From Deltaproteobacteria bacterium (GTDB lineage Bacteria; Bdellovibrionota; FAC87; UBA2466), in assembly GCA_016196825.1 (NCBI GenBank), contig JACPWY010000056.1, forward strand, positions 1 through 64,000: a DNA stretch of 64,000 nt, given 5' to 3'. Numbering within the stretch: the stretch's first letter is position 1; each line of letters opens with the position of its first letter. The notes beneath the pieces were generated by a model that was not told where the DNA came from, ran no database searches, and was given only the letters and a program-made list of their open reading frames with translations. Below, piece after piece: positions 9,169 to 16,655 of this stretch. A program made the position numbers and the translations under genes.

Positions 9169-10050
9169 TTACGTGAAGCGAAAGGACTTCATGATCTTAG
9201 TAGTGAGGGGATTCTCGATCTTTCTCACGGCGGAGGTAAGCCAGAATTCCTCCTTCACCCCCTGAAAGGTTCCCAACTTACTCAGCGTTTTCGATTTCAC
9301 AAGATCTTTGACCGAGAAGTCCGGAAGCGGCAACAATCCGAATCCCTCGATCCCCAATAATTTCTGCAGACTCGTGTCTTCCGTTTCCGCGATCGGAATA
9401 ATCCGCAAACGATTCACCGAAAAGAAATGGTCCAGATCATGCCGAAGCTTGCTGTGCCGAGTGGGAAGAATGAACGGTTGACCATCCAGACAGGCCGGAA
9501 AGCCCCGCTTGAGCTTCGAAAACTTCTTCGCACCAAAAATGGACACGGACGCCTTGGCCAGCGAGATCGAATAGGTCTTTTCCGAATCCATGTCGGGTGG
9601 AAAATTGGTCACAAGGAGATCGATTTGATGGGAGAAAAGTTCCCGGAACAATTCGTCCGCTCTTCCTTCGAGAACGGAAATGTTGCAATTTTCCTCCTTC
9701 AGGAGCGCCCCCACCAGACTCACGAGCAGATTCTTGGGAACGCTGTCGAGAGCTCCGATCTTGATATCGGTGCGGCCGCTGAGTGCACTGTTCTCAAGAA
9801 CCTGCACGAGCTCCGAACCAGACCGAAAAATCCCATCGGCGTATTCCAAGCAGATCTTTCCCGCCGCCGTCAGAAAGAGCGCACGGTTCTTTCTTTCGAA
9901 AAGACGCCTCCCCAATGAATCCTCCAGCTGCTTGAGCTGTGTGCTGAGCGTCGGCTGCCCAAGACGCAGCTTTCTCGCGGCCCCAGCAATGCTCCCCTCC
10001 TTCGCAATCGTGCGAAAATAGTAGAGATGATGGTAGTTGAGCCATTTCAT
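9169..10050 (-). CDS. LysR-family transcriptional regulator, NhaR-like
   Basis: A 293-residue LTTR. Residues 1-65 form the winged helix-turn-helix with the NhaR-like opening MKWLNYHHLYYFRTIAKEGS and GAARKLRLGQPTLSTQLKQL. The remainder is a periplasmic-binding-type effector domain. NhaR-type regulators respond to sodium or other ionic and envelope conditions, but the ligand here is unknown. The gene starts four bases inside the end of the preceding nucleotidyltransferase gene (overlap 10047-10050), so it may be co-transcribed with toxin-antitoxin-like module 2. Confidence 0.9.
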   Translation of the reverse strand: MKWLNYHHLYYFRTIAKEGSIAGAARKLRLGQPTLSTQLKQLEDSLGRRLFERKNRALFLTAAGKICLEYADGIFRSGSELVQVLENSALSGRTDIKIGALDSVPKNLLVSLVGALLKEENCNISVLEGRADELFRELFSHQIDLLVTNFPPDMDSEKTYSISLAKASVSIFGAKKFSKLKRGFPACLDGQPFILPTRHSKLRHDLDHFFSVNRLRIIPIAETEDTSLQKLLGIEGFGLLPLPDFSVKDLVKSKTLSKLGTFQGVKEEFWLTSAVRKIENPLTTKIMKSFRFT

Positions 10051-10574
10051 CCGCTACGGCCCTTCATCTTCTCAAAGAGCTCCTCGAGAAAGTACTCAGT
10101 CTTGGGAGGAACGCTGTCTTTCGGAAAGAAATGCTGAATGATGTCAAAGACGGTATTCGCGTTTGCAATCTTGAGGAGGCGCACCAGAAACTCCACGTCC
10201 TTTCGATCCATTGAATCCCAACGCCCGCTCAGGCATTTCATCGCGAGCAGATATTTGGCCTCGGGAGCCCAGACAACGAGATGAGTTCCATTCCAGATCG
10301 GCATGCGATCGAAGGTTCCCTCGATGAAGCCCTTAGCCGCATCATTGAGCCAGTCGGCGTCGACGCGTTCATCCTCTGCCACCTGAGCAATCAATTTGCG
10401 GAGCGTGGCGGCGGGCTTAAAGATCCCGTCGACATCTTTCGTGCTCTTTCGTGCATCAAAGAGGAGACACATGGCTGCCCCACCGATAATGCCAACCTCA
10501 CCTCTCTCCCCCCTTTTCGCGAGTGCATCGTTCAGCGCGGAGAAGAGGTGCAGAATTTTTTCCTTTGTGAGCAT
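10047..10574 (-). CDS. Nucleotidyltransferase-fold protein (DUF6036-like), module 2
   Basis: A 175-residue relative of the module-1 enzyme. It has GIIGGAAMCLLF (glycine turn, about residue 28), RKSTKDVDGIF with the acidic pair (about 45), and a KYLLAMKCLSGR segment with a later DRKDVEFL, all characteristic of DUF6036/AbiEii-like nucleotidyltransferases. It follows an XRE-type regulator with no gap (10575/10574) and precedes the LysR gene with a four-base overlap. The pairing of an HTH protein with a nucleotidyltransferase matches type-IV-like toxin-antitoxin organisation. Function is inferred from family and context only. Confidence 0.78.
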   Translation of the reverse strand: MLTKEKILHLFSALNDALAKRGERGEVGIIGGAAMCLLFDARKSTKDVDGIFKPAATLRKLIAQVAEDERVDADWLNDAAKGFIEGTFDRMPIWNGTHLVVWAPEAKYLLAMKCLSGRWDSMDRKDVEFLVRLLKIANANTVFDIIQHFFPKDSVPPKTEYFLEELFEKMKGRSG

Positions 10575-11138
10575 TCAGCCGCGCTTGAGAAAATTTTCCA
10601 AAACATAAATGTTATTTCTGCGAAACGCCCAAGGCGACTCCAAAATAGCCATCGCCTTGAGCGAGTCTGTTTCAGAAACAAACCAAGGCCCGGGTAAAAA
10701 TCGCGTCGGAAGGGCCCAATCGGGTGGTTCCACGCCGGCCTCCTGACAAAGGGCCAAAACTGTCGAGCCGAGCAACGCCGCAATGCGCGGATCCACCTCT
10801 CTGTGGGGCGGCAAAAGAATCAGTCTCGGATCCAGAGATTTTCTAAAGTCGTCCACCATCTCCATCAGATGAAGAGGCCACGATTCGAAACCGCCCAGGA
10901 GGATTTTGACCGACACCGCAATCACCGAAGACTCCGCCCCACACTGCTCCTCGGGAACCGCTAGAAAAACGGATTGCCTGCCCAGCCCCCGGCAGATGGC
11001 CTCGAGGCTCTGAATCGTGCAATTGGTCCCTACCGACTCCGCAGCTCGAAGGGTCAGGCGGGAAATCTGGGCCTTGGCAGCCAATTCCCTCTCAGAAACC
11101 CGGTAATGAATCCGCAGAGATCTCAGCCAAGAGGTCAT
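10575..11138 (-). CDS. XRE-type HTH regulator, probable antitoxin of module 2
   Basis: A 187-residue protein. Residues about 3-60 form a Cro/C1-type helix-turn-helix (SERELAAKAQISRLTLRAAE, then TIQSLEAICRGLG). The C-terminal part is an unrecognised domain of about 120 residues. It is immediately followed by the nucleotidyltransferase gene, and a near-perfect inverted repeat lies two bases upstream of its start codon. That arrangement is typical of an autorepressing antitoxin. Alternatively it could be a plain transcriptional regulator. Confidence 0.78.
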   Translation of the reverse strand: MTSWLRSLRIHYRVSERELAAKAQISRLTLRAAESVGTNCTIQSLEAICRGLGRQSVFLAVPEEQCGAESSVIAVSVKILLGGFESWPLHLMEMVDDFRKSLDPRLILLPPHREVDPRIAALLGSTVLALCQEAGVEPPDWALPTRFLPGPWFVSETDSLKAMAILESPWAFRRNNIYVLENFLKRG

Positions 11139-11140
11139 TA

Positions 11141-11160
11141 TGGTATATAATAATATACCA
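11141..11160. promoter_or_regulatory. Inverted-repeat operator upstream of the XRE gene
   Basis: TGGTATAT and ATATACCA form perfect 8-bp arms around an AATA spacer, starting two bases before the ATG of the minus-strand XRE gene. The A/T-rich dyad overlaps where the ribosome site or -10 box would lie, so binding of the XRE protein would block expression. Autoregulation is inference. Confidence 0.65.
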
Positions 11161-11176
11161 ATATTGGTCTGTCAAA

Positions 11177-12181
11177 TTACTCCAAGGGTTGGGGAGATTT
11201 TAGGCGGGCCAGGCCATATTCCAGCACGTTGTGAACGGGAGGCATGTCGTAAACATCTCTGAGCTGCGGGTTCGCTACTTCGGGCAACCACGAGTAATAG
11301 GAGACGATCTTTCCGTCTCCCACCAAGGCCACCTCATTTGTGGAAAGCCTCACCTTCATCGTGATCGGAAGGCCACCCTCGGACTTGGGAGGCAGAATAA
11401 AGCAAAAAGAGTCGGGGTGATTCGAACTTACAAAAGATACGGCGGCCTTTTCATACTGGCTCTCGAAAGACTGGAGAATGGCGGGCAGATCTTCCGGGTG
11501 AGCCTTCACCTGGTCTTTCATTTCTTGCTGAACTCGAGCAAACGCCCCGGTAGGTCTCAGCCTCCCGATCCAAACTGCGTCCACCGCCCTCCCCCGGTCT
11601 TCTGAAACCCGCAGGATATGTTTTCGAAAGTGAATGCCTAAGTTTGATTGGGAGGAGAATCCCGTGACTCCGATCGAATACCCTGCTGAAAATGCCGGCA
11701 CCGGCTGACCGTTCGGGCCCGTCCCAGATTGGGTGAGCACATCCAGAAACTCGGAAGAATTCCGAAACTTTCCAAAGGATCCATCGATGACCGGAAGACG
11801 GGTGTAGGCCAGCAGTGCGCCGTTATCACCCAGAACCAAGAGCTCACCCGTGCCAAGGTGGAACTTGATCGTATTCTTCGACCTATCAGGATTGGCGGTC
11901 TCGAATGTCTGGCCGCGTCGGTCGACTGTGTCAGCGGCGAATGCCCGCGCGCGTTCCAGGAATTCCCGTTCCGAGATCGTCTTGCTGTGCGAGGTGAGTG
12001 TCTGTCCGAATTGGCGCTGTAATTCACGGAGCGCCTGAGCCGATGGGAGTGCGACGACCAAAGCCCTTACCGATCCCGGTCGCACCAGATGCCCAATCGC
12101 TCCCTCGGCGAACGGTTGAAATTGGCAGTCGATCTTGGGAGCGCACAGAGCGTGGAACAAAAGAAGAACAAACAGTCGCAT
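11177..12181 (-). CDS. Secreted protein of unknown function
   Basis: A 334-residue protein with a short N-terminal signal peptide (MRLFVLLLFHALCA, cleavage near residue 14-18). The mature part is soluble and mixed alpha/beta, with two similar-looking segments near the middle and end (GELLVLGDNGALLAYTRLP and TNEVALVGDGKIVSYYSWLP). These suggest an internal duplication of a small beta domain. No catalytic motif is evident. It begins 15 bases after the stop of yebC on the same strand and is probably co-transcribed with it. Confidence 0.7.
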   Translation of the reverse strand: MRLFVLLLFHALCAPKIDCQFQPFAEGAIGHLVRPGSVRALVVALPSAQALRELQRQFGQTLTSHSKTISEREFLERARAFAADTVDRRGQTFETANPDRSKNTIKFHLGTGELLVLGDNGALLAYTRLPVIDGSFGKFRNSSEFLDVLTQSGTGPNGQPVPAFSAGYSIGVTGFSSQSNLGIHFRKHILRVSEDRGRAVDAVWIGRLRPTGAFARVQQEMKDQVKAHPEDLPAILQSFESQYEKAAVSFVSSNHPDSFCFILPPKSEGGLPITMKVRLSTNEVALVGDGKIVSYYSWLPEVANPQLRDVYDMPPVHNVLEYGLARLKSPQPLE

Positions 12182-12196
12182 TTTGCCTATTCTACC

Positions 12197-12919
12197 CTAT
12201 TTGAGATTGTGGAAGACGTGTTGGACATCGTCGTCCTGTTCGATGGCGTCGATCATTTTCAAGACCTCAGTCGCGTGATCGTTGGGCAGTTCGCTGAAGG
12301 TCTCGGGAACGTATTCCGATGTAGAACTGATTGGAGTGACCTTGCGGGCCTCGAGTGCGGCCTGAAGGTGACCAAAATTCTTGAAGAGGCAGCGTGCCAC
12401 GATGATCTTTTCGCCCTTCTCGCCGGTCGACTCGCCCATCTCTTCGAGACCGTGATCGATGAGGTCGAGCTCGAGCTCATCGAGGTCCACGCCCTCGGGG
12501 TTCAGGCGGAACACACCCATCTGCTTAAAGAGAAACGCGACGCTGCCGCTGGCGCCCAGGTTCCCGCCATGCTCCTTAAATGTCCGTCGCAGGTTGCTCA
12601 CCGTGCGGGTGGGATTGTCGGTTGCCGACTCCACCATCACGGGGACGCCGTGGGGGGCGTACCCTTCATACACATTGACCTGATAGTTGATCTCCGTCTG
12701 CCCGCTCGCGCGCTTGATCGCAGACTCCACCTTCTCCTTGGGCATGTTACAGGCACGGGCGTTTTGAATCGCCCTGCGGAGCGCCGGGTTTGAATCGGGA
12801 GAGGGCCCGGAGGCCTTCACCGCAATAGCAATATCCTTCGCAATTCGGGTGAATTGCTTCGCCATCTTGTCCCACCGGGCGAACATCGTGGCTTTTCGAA
12901 CTTCAAAAATGCGACCCAT
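12197..12919 (-). CDS. yebC: YebC/PmpR (TACO1) family protein
   Basis: A 240-residue YebC-type protein that spans the whole family: an N-terminal basic region ([19 protein letters not shown]), the [20 protein letters not shown] core, [26 protein letters not shown] and a [13 protein letters not shown] segment. Some members act as transcription factors. Others (TACO1, YebC2) help ribosomes translate polyproline stretches. The N-terminus resembles the variant typical of Bacteroidota and some other phyla rather than the MAGHSKW form of E. coli YebC. The ATG at 12919 gives the standard length. Confidence 0.92.
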   Translation of the reverse strand: MGRIFEVRKATMFARWDKMAKQFTRIAKDIAIAVKASGPSPDSNPALRRAIQNARACNMPKEKVESAIKRASGQTEINYQVNVYEGYAPHGVPVMVESATDNPTRTVSNLRRTFKEHGGNLGASGSVAFLFKQMGVFRLNPEGVDLDELELDLIDHGLEEMGESTGEKGEKIIVARCLFKNFGHLQAALEARKVTPISSTSEYVPETFSELPNDHATEVLKMIDAIEQDDDVQHVFHNLK

Positions 12920-13031
12920 AATGATCTTGAGAGTAGCCGCAGAAGTGGTCCGGCGACAAGTCCACAGGGTTCACTCGGGACGCTAGCGCCGCGAATCGTC
13001 AAGGAAACACCATAAATTCCGATAAGGAGTC

Positions 13032-13526
13032 ATGCACAGGCGCCCTCTCCCCGGCTTAAACGCCCTGCGAGCTATCGCGGCGTTGGGCGTGATTATTCAC
13101 CACATCGAGGGGTTCAAGAAGGAGACGGGTCTTCCTCATTACGCAGACCTTACGCGCGTCATCGCGCCGGGAGCGCAGGGGGTGTCGCTCTTTTTCGTGC
13201 TGAGCGGCTTTCTCATGACTCACCTCTTTCTCGAAGAGGCACGCAGCCAGGGAGACATTTCGATTAGGCGATTCTACGTGAGGCGCTGCCTTCGCATTTG
13301 GCCCCTGTACTACCTGATCGCGTTGATCGCTTTTTTTGCGATTCCCCCGTTGGACACAGCTGGGGCTCACCCACCTGAACCGTCACCTTCTCGACGTCAT
13401 CCTCTATTCCACGACAATTTTCCCGACCATTGCCCTCTCCGCGCTCTCCTTCAAATATTTCGAAAGCCCCTTCTTACGCCTGAAGGAACGCTGGGCCGGA
13501 CCGGCTCCGTCAGACCTCACCCCTGA
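13032..13526 (+). pseudogene. Acyltransferase-3 family membrane protein with internal deletion
   Basis: The first 110 codons match the start of an acyltransferase-3 (OafA/YrhL-like) enzyme: LNALRAIAALGVIIHHIEG with the catalytic His, GVSLFFVLSGFLMTHLF and SIRRFYVRRCLRIWPLYY. At about 13355-13370 the family sequence stops in this frame. It resumes in another frame with the C-terminal hallmark (TIALSALSFKYFESPFLRLK, about 13420-13490). The middle (about 200 residues) is therefore missing and the reading frame shifted. Intact relatives O-acylate envelope glycans. The 3' end meets the convergent nucleotidyltransferase gene. Confidence 0.8.
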
Positions 13527-14071
13527 ATCTTCTTCCACTGTTTCGTCAGCTCCCGGCTGGCGATTTCGTTTTCGAGATAAGCAGAATCGAACTGAATCTG
13601 GGGCAACATCTTCTTGATGTCCTCCAGGTGTTTATCTGAAGCCCCCTCGCGATAGTATTCGAGCTTGCGAATAATCAGATACTCAGGTGGAGCCAGCCAA
13701 ATATTCGCACCATCGGCGAGTGCGACGCGCTTTCGATTTTTAAATGCCCACCTGTAGAGTGAATCGTCCGAGTCAGGGTAAATATCGGCCTTCATTCCGG
13801 TCTTGTGGTGAATCAGATTGAAATGGCCGAACGGCCGCCGGCGCGCCTCGATCTGAATCACCTCTTCAGGCGGACAGTAGAAATTGTCTGATGGATAGAA
13901 AACTAGAAATTTCGCGATATCCTCGGAAGAGAGATGAATCACGATGTCGATGTCATGGGTGAGCCGAGGCTCTCCATAGAAGATGCTGGCGATGGAACCC
14001 GTCACAAAATAATTCAATCCGCTCTTTTCGAGAGGAGCTATGAACAAAGGGATGAGCTCAAGTGACTGCAT
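13517..14071 (-). CDS. Nucleotidyltransferase-fold protein, module 3
   Basis: A 184-residue protein with the nucleotidyltransferase pattern: VTGSIASIFYGEPRLTHDID (about residues 23-42) contains the G-S turn and the D-x-D pair. A later GMKADIYPDSD supplies a further acidic residue, and PPEYLIIRKLEYYREG is typical of the AbiEii-like/DUF6036 clan. The gene overlaps the end of a small upstream gene by 14 bases, forming a two-gene module like the two others within 8 kb. A role as a toxin or modifying enzyme is inference. Confidence 0.75.
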   Translation of the reverse strand: MQSLELIPLFIAPLEKSGLNYFVTGSIASIFYGEPRLTHDIDIVIHLSSEDIAKFLVFYPSDNFYCPPEEVIQIEARRRPFGHFNLIHHKTGMKADIYPDSDDSLYRWAFKNRKRVALADGANIWLAPPEYLIIRKLEYYREGASDKHLEDIKKMLPQIQFDSAYLENEIASRELTKQWKKIQG

Positions 14072-14252
14072 AGAGAAAAATTCTGCGCACCTCGTCTTGA
14101 ATCCGCTCTTCGGACCAACCGGGGTGCTGGGCCCTCAGGCCCGCGACTTTCAGCTTCCAAGCGGTCTCACGCAAAAGCGCCACCTGCTCCCACTTCTCGG
14201 CGGCAGACATTTTGCTATAAATTTGCATCTGGACTTGGTCGGCCTCTTTCAT
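14058..14252 (-). CDS. Small helical partner of nucleotidyltransferase module 3
   Basis: A 64-residue protein, predicted almost entirely helical, with AEKWEQVALLRETAWKLKVA and AQHPGWSEERIQDEVRRIFL. Short proteins with this R-x-QHP-x-W/L-SE pattern are often found directly upstream of nucleotidyltransferase-fold genes. I chose the ATG at 14252; the open frame reaches 14282, but ten extra residues there look unnatural. It overlaps the downstream gene by 14 bases. It is probably the antitoxin or adaptor of the module. Confidence 0.6.
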   Translation of the reverse strand: MKEADQVQMQIYSKMSAAEKWEQVALLRETAWKLKVAGLRAQHPGWSEERIQDEVRRIFLYAVT

Positions 14253-14283
14253 GGGGGAAAGCCTGTCATAACCCCGACCCATT

Positions 14284-14391
14284 CACAAGAGGCACAAGAG
14301 GTACCACAAGAGGAAGAGGTACCAAGCTACTTTTCGGCCGAAAAGGAACTTGGTACCCGATTCGTACCCGATTCACTTATCGGCCGAAAAG
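14284..14391. repeat. Cluster of short direct and inverted repeats
   Basis: This non-coding stretch holds CACAAGAGG three times (14284, 14293, 14305; the first two in tandem) and GTACCCGATTC twice in direct tandem (14353-14374). It also holds the 16-bp palindrome CTTTTCGGCCGAAAAG (14330-14345), repeated with one change at 14376-14391. It lies directly upstream of minus-strand module 3 and well upstream of the plus-strand secreted gene at 14646. The spacing fits operator sites for the module, but no protein can be assigned. From 14392 to 14475 I see nothing further. Confidence 0.6.
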
Positions 14392-14475
14392 CCGGATGGG
14401 AAAGGGCAAGAGCCATGGGCAGGTTGGTCGGACCTGAGATCTGGTAGAGGTCTCGGTAGAGTTGCACGACAGTCG

Positions 14476-14502
14476 GGTATTTCTTACACTGTGAGAAATA
14501 CC
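14476..14502. promoter_or_regulatory. 27-bp near-perfect dyad, candidate activator site
   Basis: The arms GGTATTTCT and AGAAATACC are perfect, and the centre TACACTGTG continues the symmetry except at its middle and one flanking pair. It ends 46 bp upstream of a sigma-54 -24 box. Its half-site TGTGAGAAA recurs upstream of the next sigma-54 promoter, so I infer a binding site for a sigma-54 activator, perhaps the one encoded at 18248-19606. Confidence 0.5.
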
Positions 14503-14547
14503 TAACGTTCGACTCGTTGATGTACCCTCAGGTAGGCTTGTTGCTCT

Positions 14548-14562
14548 TGGCACGTTCCCTGC
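14548..14562 (+). promoter_or_regulatory. Sigma-54 promoter for the 14646 gene
   Basis: TGGCAC, five bases, then CTGC matches the sigma-54 -24/-12 consensus (TGGCACN5TTGC) at all but one of ten positions. A transcript would start near 14574, giving a leader of about 70 bases before the ATG at 14646. Confidence 0.7.
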
Positions 14563-14645
14563 AAACTCCTCGGGCAGAAGGTCATTGAAGCACAATTCGG
14601 GGGCAACAGTGATCACCAAAAACTCCCCGAGCGAAAGGTAACAAT

Positions 14646-15173
14646 ATGAAAACAACACTCATCACATCCCTCTTTGCCGTAGCGTCTCAGATGGCGTTCG
14701 CATTTCCGGGGTTAGACATCCTCCAGCCTCAGCTTCTCAAGCAATCCCGGGGGCGGGCGTCCCATTCGGATGCCAAGCCGGACGCAGGCTGCGCGGACTT
14801 CTCGGGAAAGTGGAAGGGGAGCTGCAAGGTCAGTGAAACCTCTATCGATCTCTCTCTAGAGATTAAGCAGACGGGCTGCACAATGCTCCAGGCGGGAGGA
14901 GACATTACTCCTATTGGCGGCCTGAAGGCTGATTCGTTTATCTTGCCCATCGAGGGTGGCAAGAATGTAGCCGTCTTTGGCGCGAGCAGCTCCGATTGGA
15001 ACGCGGATCAAAGCGAGCTGGGCATTCAGTTCAATGCTCTCGTGAAGGAGGTCGGAACCCAGAAGACCACGCCTCTTTCCGGATCGGGTAACCTCAAGCT
15101 CGAGGGCGGCCGATTGGTCGAAACGATGGGCATCGGCCCGATCAACGTCAGCTGCATATTCGACAAAGAGTAA
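14646..15173 (+). CDS. Secreted protein of unknown function, sigma-54 controlled
   Basis: A 175-residue protein with a signal peptide (MKTTLITSLFAVASQMAFAF). The mature part contains three cysteines and a beta-rich region beginning CADFSGKWKGSCKVSET, a lipocalin-like 'GxWxG' style opening. A small beta-barrel or sandwich in the periplasm is therefore possible, but the family is not recognised. It has its own sigma-54 promoter, a dyad site upstream and a strong terminator 20 bases after the stop, so it is an independent unit. It shares promoter type with the following outer-membrane/two-component operon. Confidence 0.75.
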   Translation: MKTTLITSLFAVASQMAFAFPGLDILQPQLLKQSRGRASHSDAKPDAGCADFSGKWKGSCKVSETSIDLSLEIKQTGCTMLQAGGDITPIGGLKADSFILPIEGGKNVAVFGASSSDWNADQSELGIQFNALVKEVGTQKTTPLSGSGNLKLEGGRLVETMGIGPINVSCIFDKE

Positions 15174-15193
15174 ACGTCAGCTCTTCACCCCCC

Positions 15194-15224
15194 AAAGGGA
15201 GCCCATCCGGGCTCCCTTTTTTTT
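15194..15224 (+). terminator. Rho-independent terminator after the 14646 gene
   Basis: AAAGGGAGCCC and GGGCTCCCTTT are complementary arms separated by ATCC and followed by a run of T. It lies 20 bases after the stop codon. Confidence 0.9.
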
Positions 15225-15240
15225 CTTGCTCTCCGCCTGT

Positions 15241-15280
15241 CACCTGTTAGAAAAGCTAGCCGCCTGTGAGAAAAAACTAA
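15241..15280 (+). promoter_or_regulatory. 20-bp direct repeat, candidate enhancer for the sigma-54 operon
   Basis: Two copies of CRCCTGTKAGAAAA followed by NCTA lie exactly 20 bp apart (two helical turns), ending about 54 bp before the -24 box of the next promoter. The core TGTKAGAAA matches the half-site of the dyad at 14476-14502. An NtrC-type activator site is inferred. Confidence 0.5.
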
Positions 15281-15333
15281 CTCACTCTCCAACCCGAGCA
15301 GCGCTCATCAGGCACGAAGGGCCCCCAAAACAC

Positions 15334-15348
15334 TGGCACGCTCAGTGC
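15334..15348 (+). promoter_or_regulatory. Sigma-54 promoter of the barrel/two-component operon
   Basis: TGGCAC, five bases, then GTGC fits the sigma-54 consensus with one mismatch. It lies 26 bp upstream of the ATG at 15375. As the operon encodes a sigma-54 activator, autoregulation is likely. Confidence 0.7.
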
Positions 15349-15374
15349 AAAGAAGGGTCCGAAAGGAAGTTGTT

Positions 15375-16655
15375 ATGAAGTACAAACTCATCAGTCTCTT
15401 TGTTCTCGGAATTCTTCTCTTGGGTACACAAAGCGCCTGGGCCGCAGACGCGGATAAGGAGGCGGACACCCTTCCGAGCCCCTACTTTATCGATGGCCTT
15501 CACTGCGAAGGGTTGCCGCAATCGAAGCGGGTCGTCACCTGGTTTGCTTCGGACGAAGAGGTCGAAATTGCAAAGCGTGTTGCCTCCCAAGAAGACTGCG
15601 AAGCCACCCTCTCGGTCTACGGGGTTTCCAAGTTCTCGTGGCTGACGCCGGAGGATCTGGAAAAACTCTCGGATACGCTCAAACGCTCCCATCTATTCAA
15701 GACAGTTGAAGTCTCCATCAAGAAGTCAGAGATTAAGAACCACATCCATCTTTTTGCAAAACTCGATCGTTACCCGACCGAACGGCGCACATTAGAAAAC
15801 TCTTTCACCGCCACGGGGGCCAAGAATGCCGATTCTTCACGTTTCACAAATGCTACCCGCTTTCAATATGACAATTTCGAACAAGCTCCCTTGGGCAGTT
15901 ACAAATTCGGGACCTATGTTGAGCACTCATCGGCAACCGGGCCCCTTCTCGGACAGAGTCCCGCTCAGTTTGATAATTCCCAGTACCCGTTCCTCATGGA
16001 TTTCTATGTTGGTTCCACTCGTCATCTCTTCTTGAATACCCACCTCGATACAGAAGTCCATCTGATCGCCATGCATGACGTGCTTTCCAACTCCGTTGAT
16101 GGCCGGGGATATGGAATTGTGACGTGGCGCTTTCCGACCCGCATTTCGTTCTTATCAGGAGAATCCTACATCGCCCCCGGTCTTCTCATCACCGAGAGTC
16201 AGCTCTACCCAGGAGGACGATTGGGATGGACCTATGGTTCCCCCGAGGCCAGCCATGCCACCTTCGATTTCACCTTCTTTGCCAAGTCCGGTGGCATTGC
16301 ACTTCTCGATTACGACCTGAAGTACCGTTACATGGCGAATACGCTCGGAATCGAAGGTGTGTTCGGAACTATCTCCCTTCAGTTTCGATTGTCCGATCCG
16401 AATGTCGCGCCGATTGATACCCTAACTCCGTTCAGTGCGACGGATCGACAAACGCTGGAATTTTCGGTGGGCAAAAAGTTCAGGCTGTGGGACTCACCGA
16501 CTGAAGTTTCTTTTCGGTACGGTGATGAAAATTTGCGGGGTCTGACCAACAGAGAGTCGGCCTCCACCCAGTTCACCGGCCTCGGAATGGTCTTTCGCGG
16601 CGAGATGTGGGACGTCAAACTCAAGGCCACCTACCAATTCGACCGGATGTTCTAG
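15375..16655 (+). CDS. Outer-membrane beta-barrel protein with one POTRA-like domain
   Basis: The ATG at 15375 follows GGAAG and starts a signal peptide (MKYKLISLFVLGILLL to AWA, cleavage near residue 24); 426 residues. Residues about 60-130 look like a POTRA module (LEKLSDTLKRSHLFKTVEVS followed by an I-x-L-x-A-K strand). The remainder has alternating amphipathic strands and ends in an aromatic residue (YQFDRMF), as outer-membrane barrels do. This suggests a small Omp85-like protein, though assembly or secretion function is unproven. It is the first gene of a four-gene operon with sensor kinase and activator. The next start codon overlaps its stop, so its assembly state could be what the operon monitors. 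Confidence 0.75.
   Translation: MKYKLISLFVLGILLLGTQSAWAADADKEADTLPSPYFIDGLHCEGLPQSKRVVTWFASDEEVEIAKRVASQEDCEATLSVYGVSKFSWLTPEDLEKLSDTLKRSHLFKTVEVSIKKSEIKNHIHLFAKLDRYPTERRTLENSFTATGAKNADSSRFTNATRFQYDNFEQAPLGSYKFGTYVEHSSATGPLLGQSPAQFDNSQYPFLMDFYVGSTRHLFLNTHLDTEVHLIAMHDVLSNSVDGRGYGIVTWRFPTRISFLSGESYIAPGLLITESQLYPGGRLGWTYGSPEASHATFDFTFFAKSGGIALLDYDLKYRYMANTLGIEGVFGTISLQFRLSDPNVAPIDTLTPFSATDRQTLEFSVGKKFRLWDSPTEVSFRYGDENLRGLTNRESASTQFTGLGMVFRGEMWDVKLKATYQFDRMF

Noticed and set aside
14284-14313. CRISPR-like array suggested by repeated CACAAGAGG
   Set aside because: Repeats are 9 bp, partly in direct tandem, without unique spacers of regular length and without cas genes.
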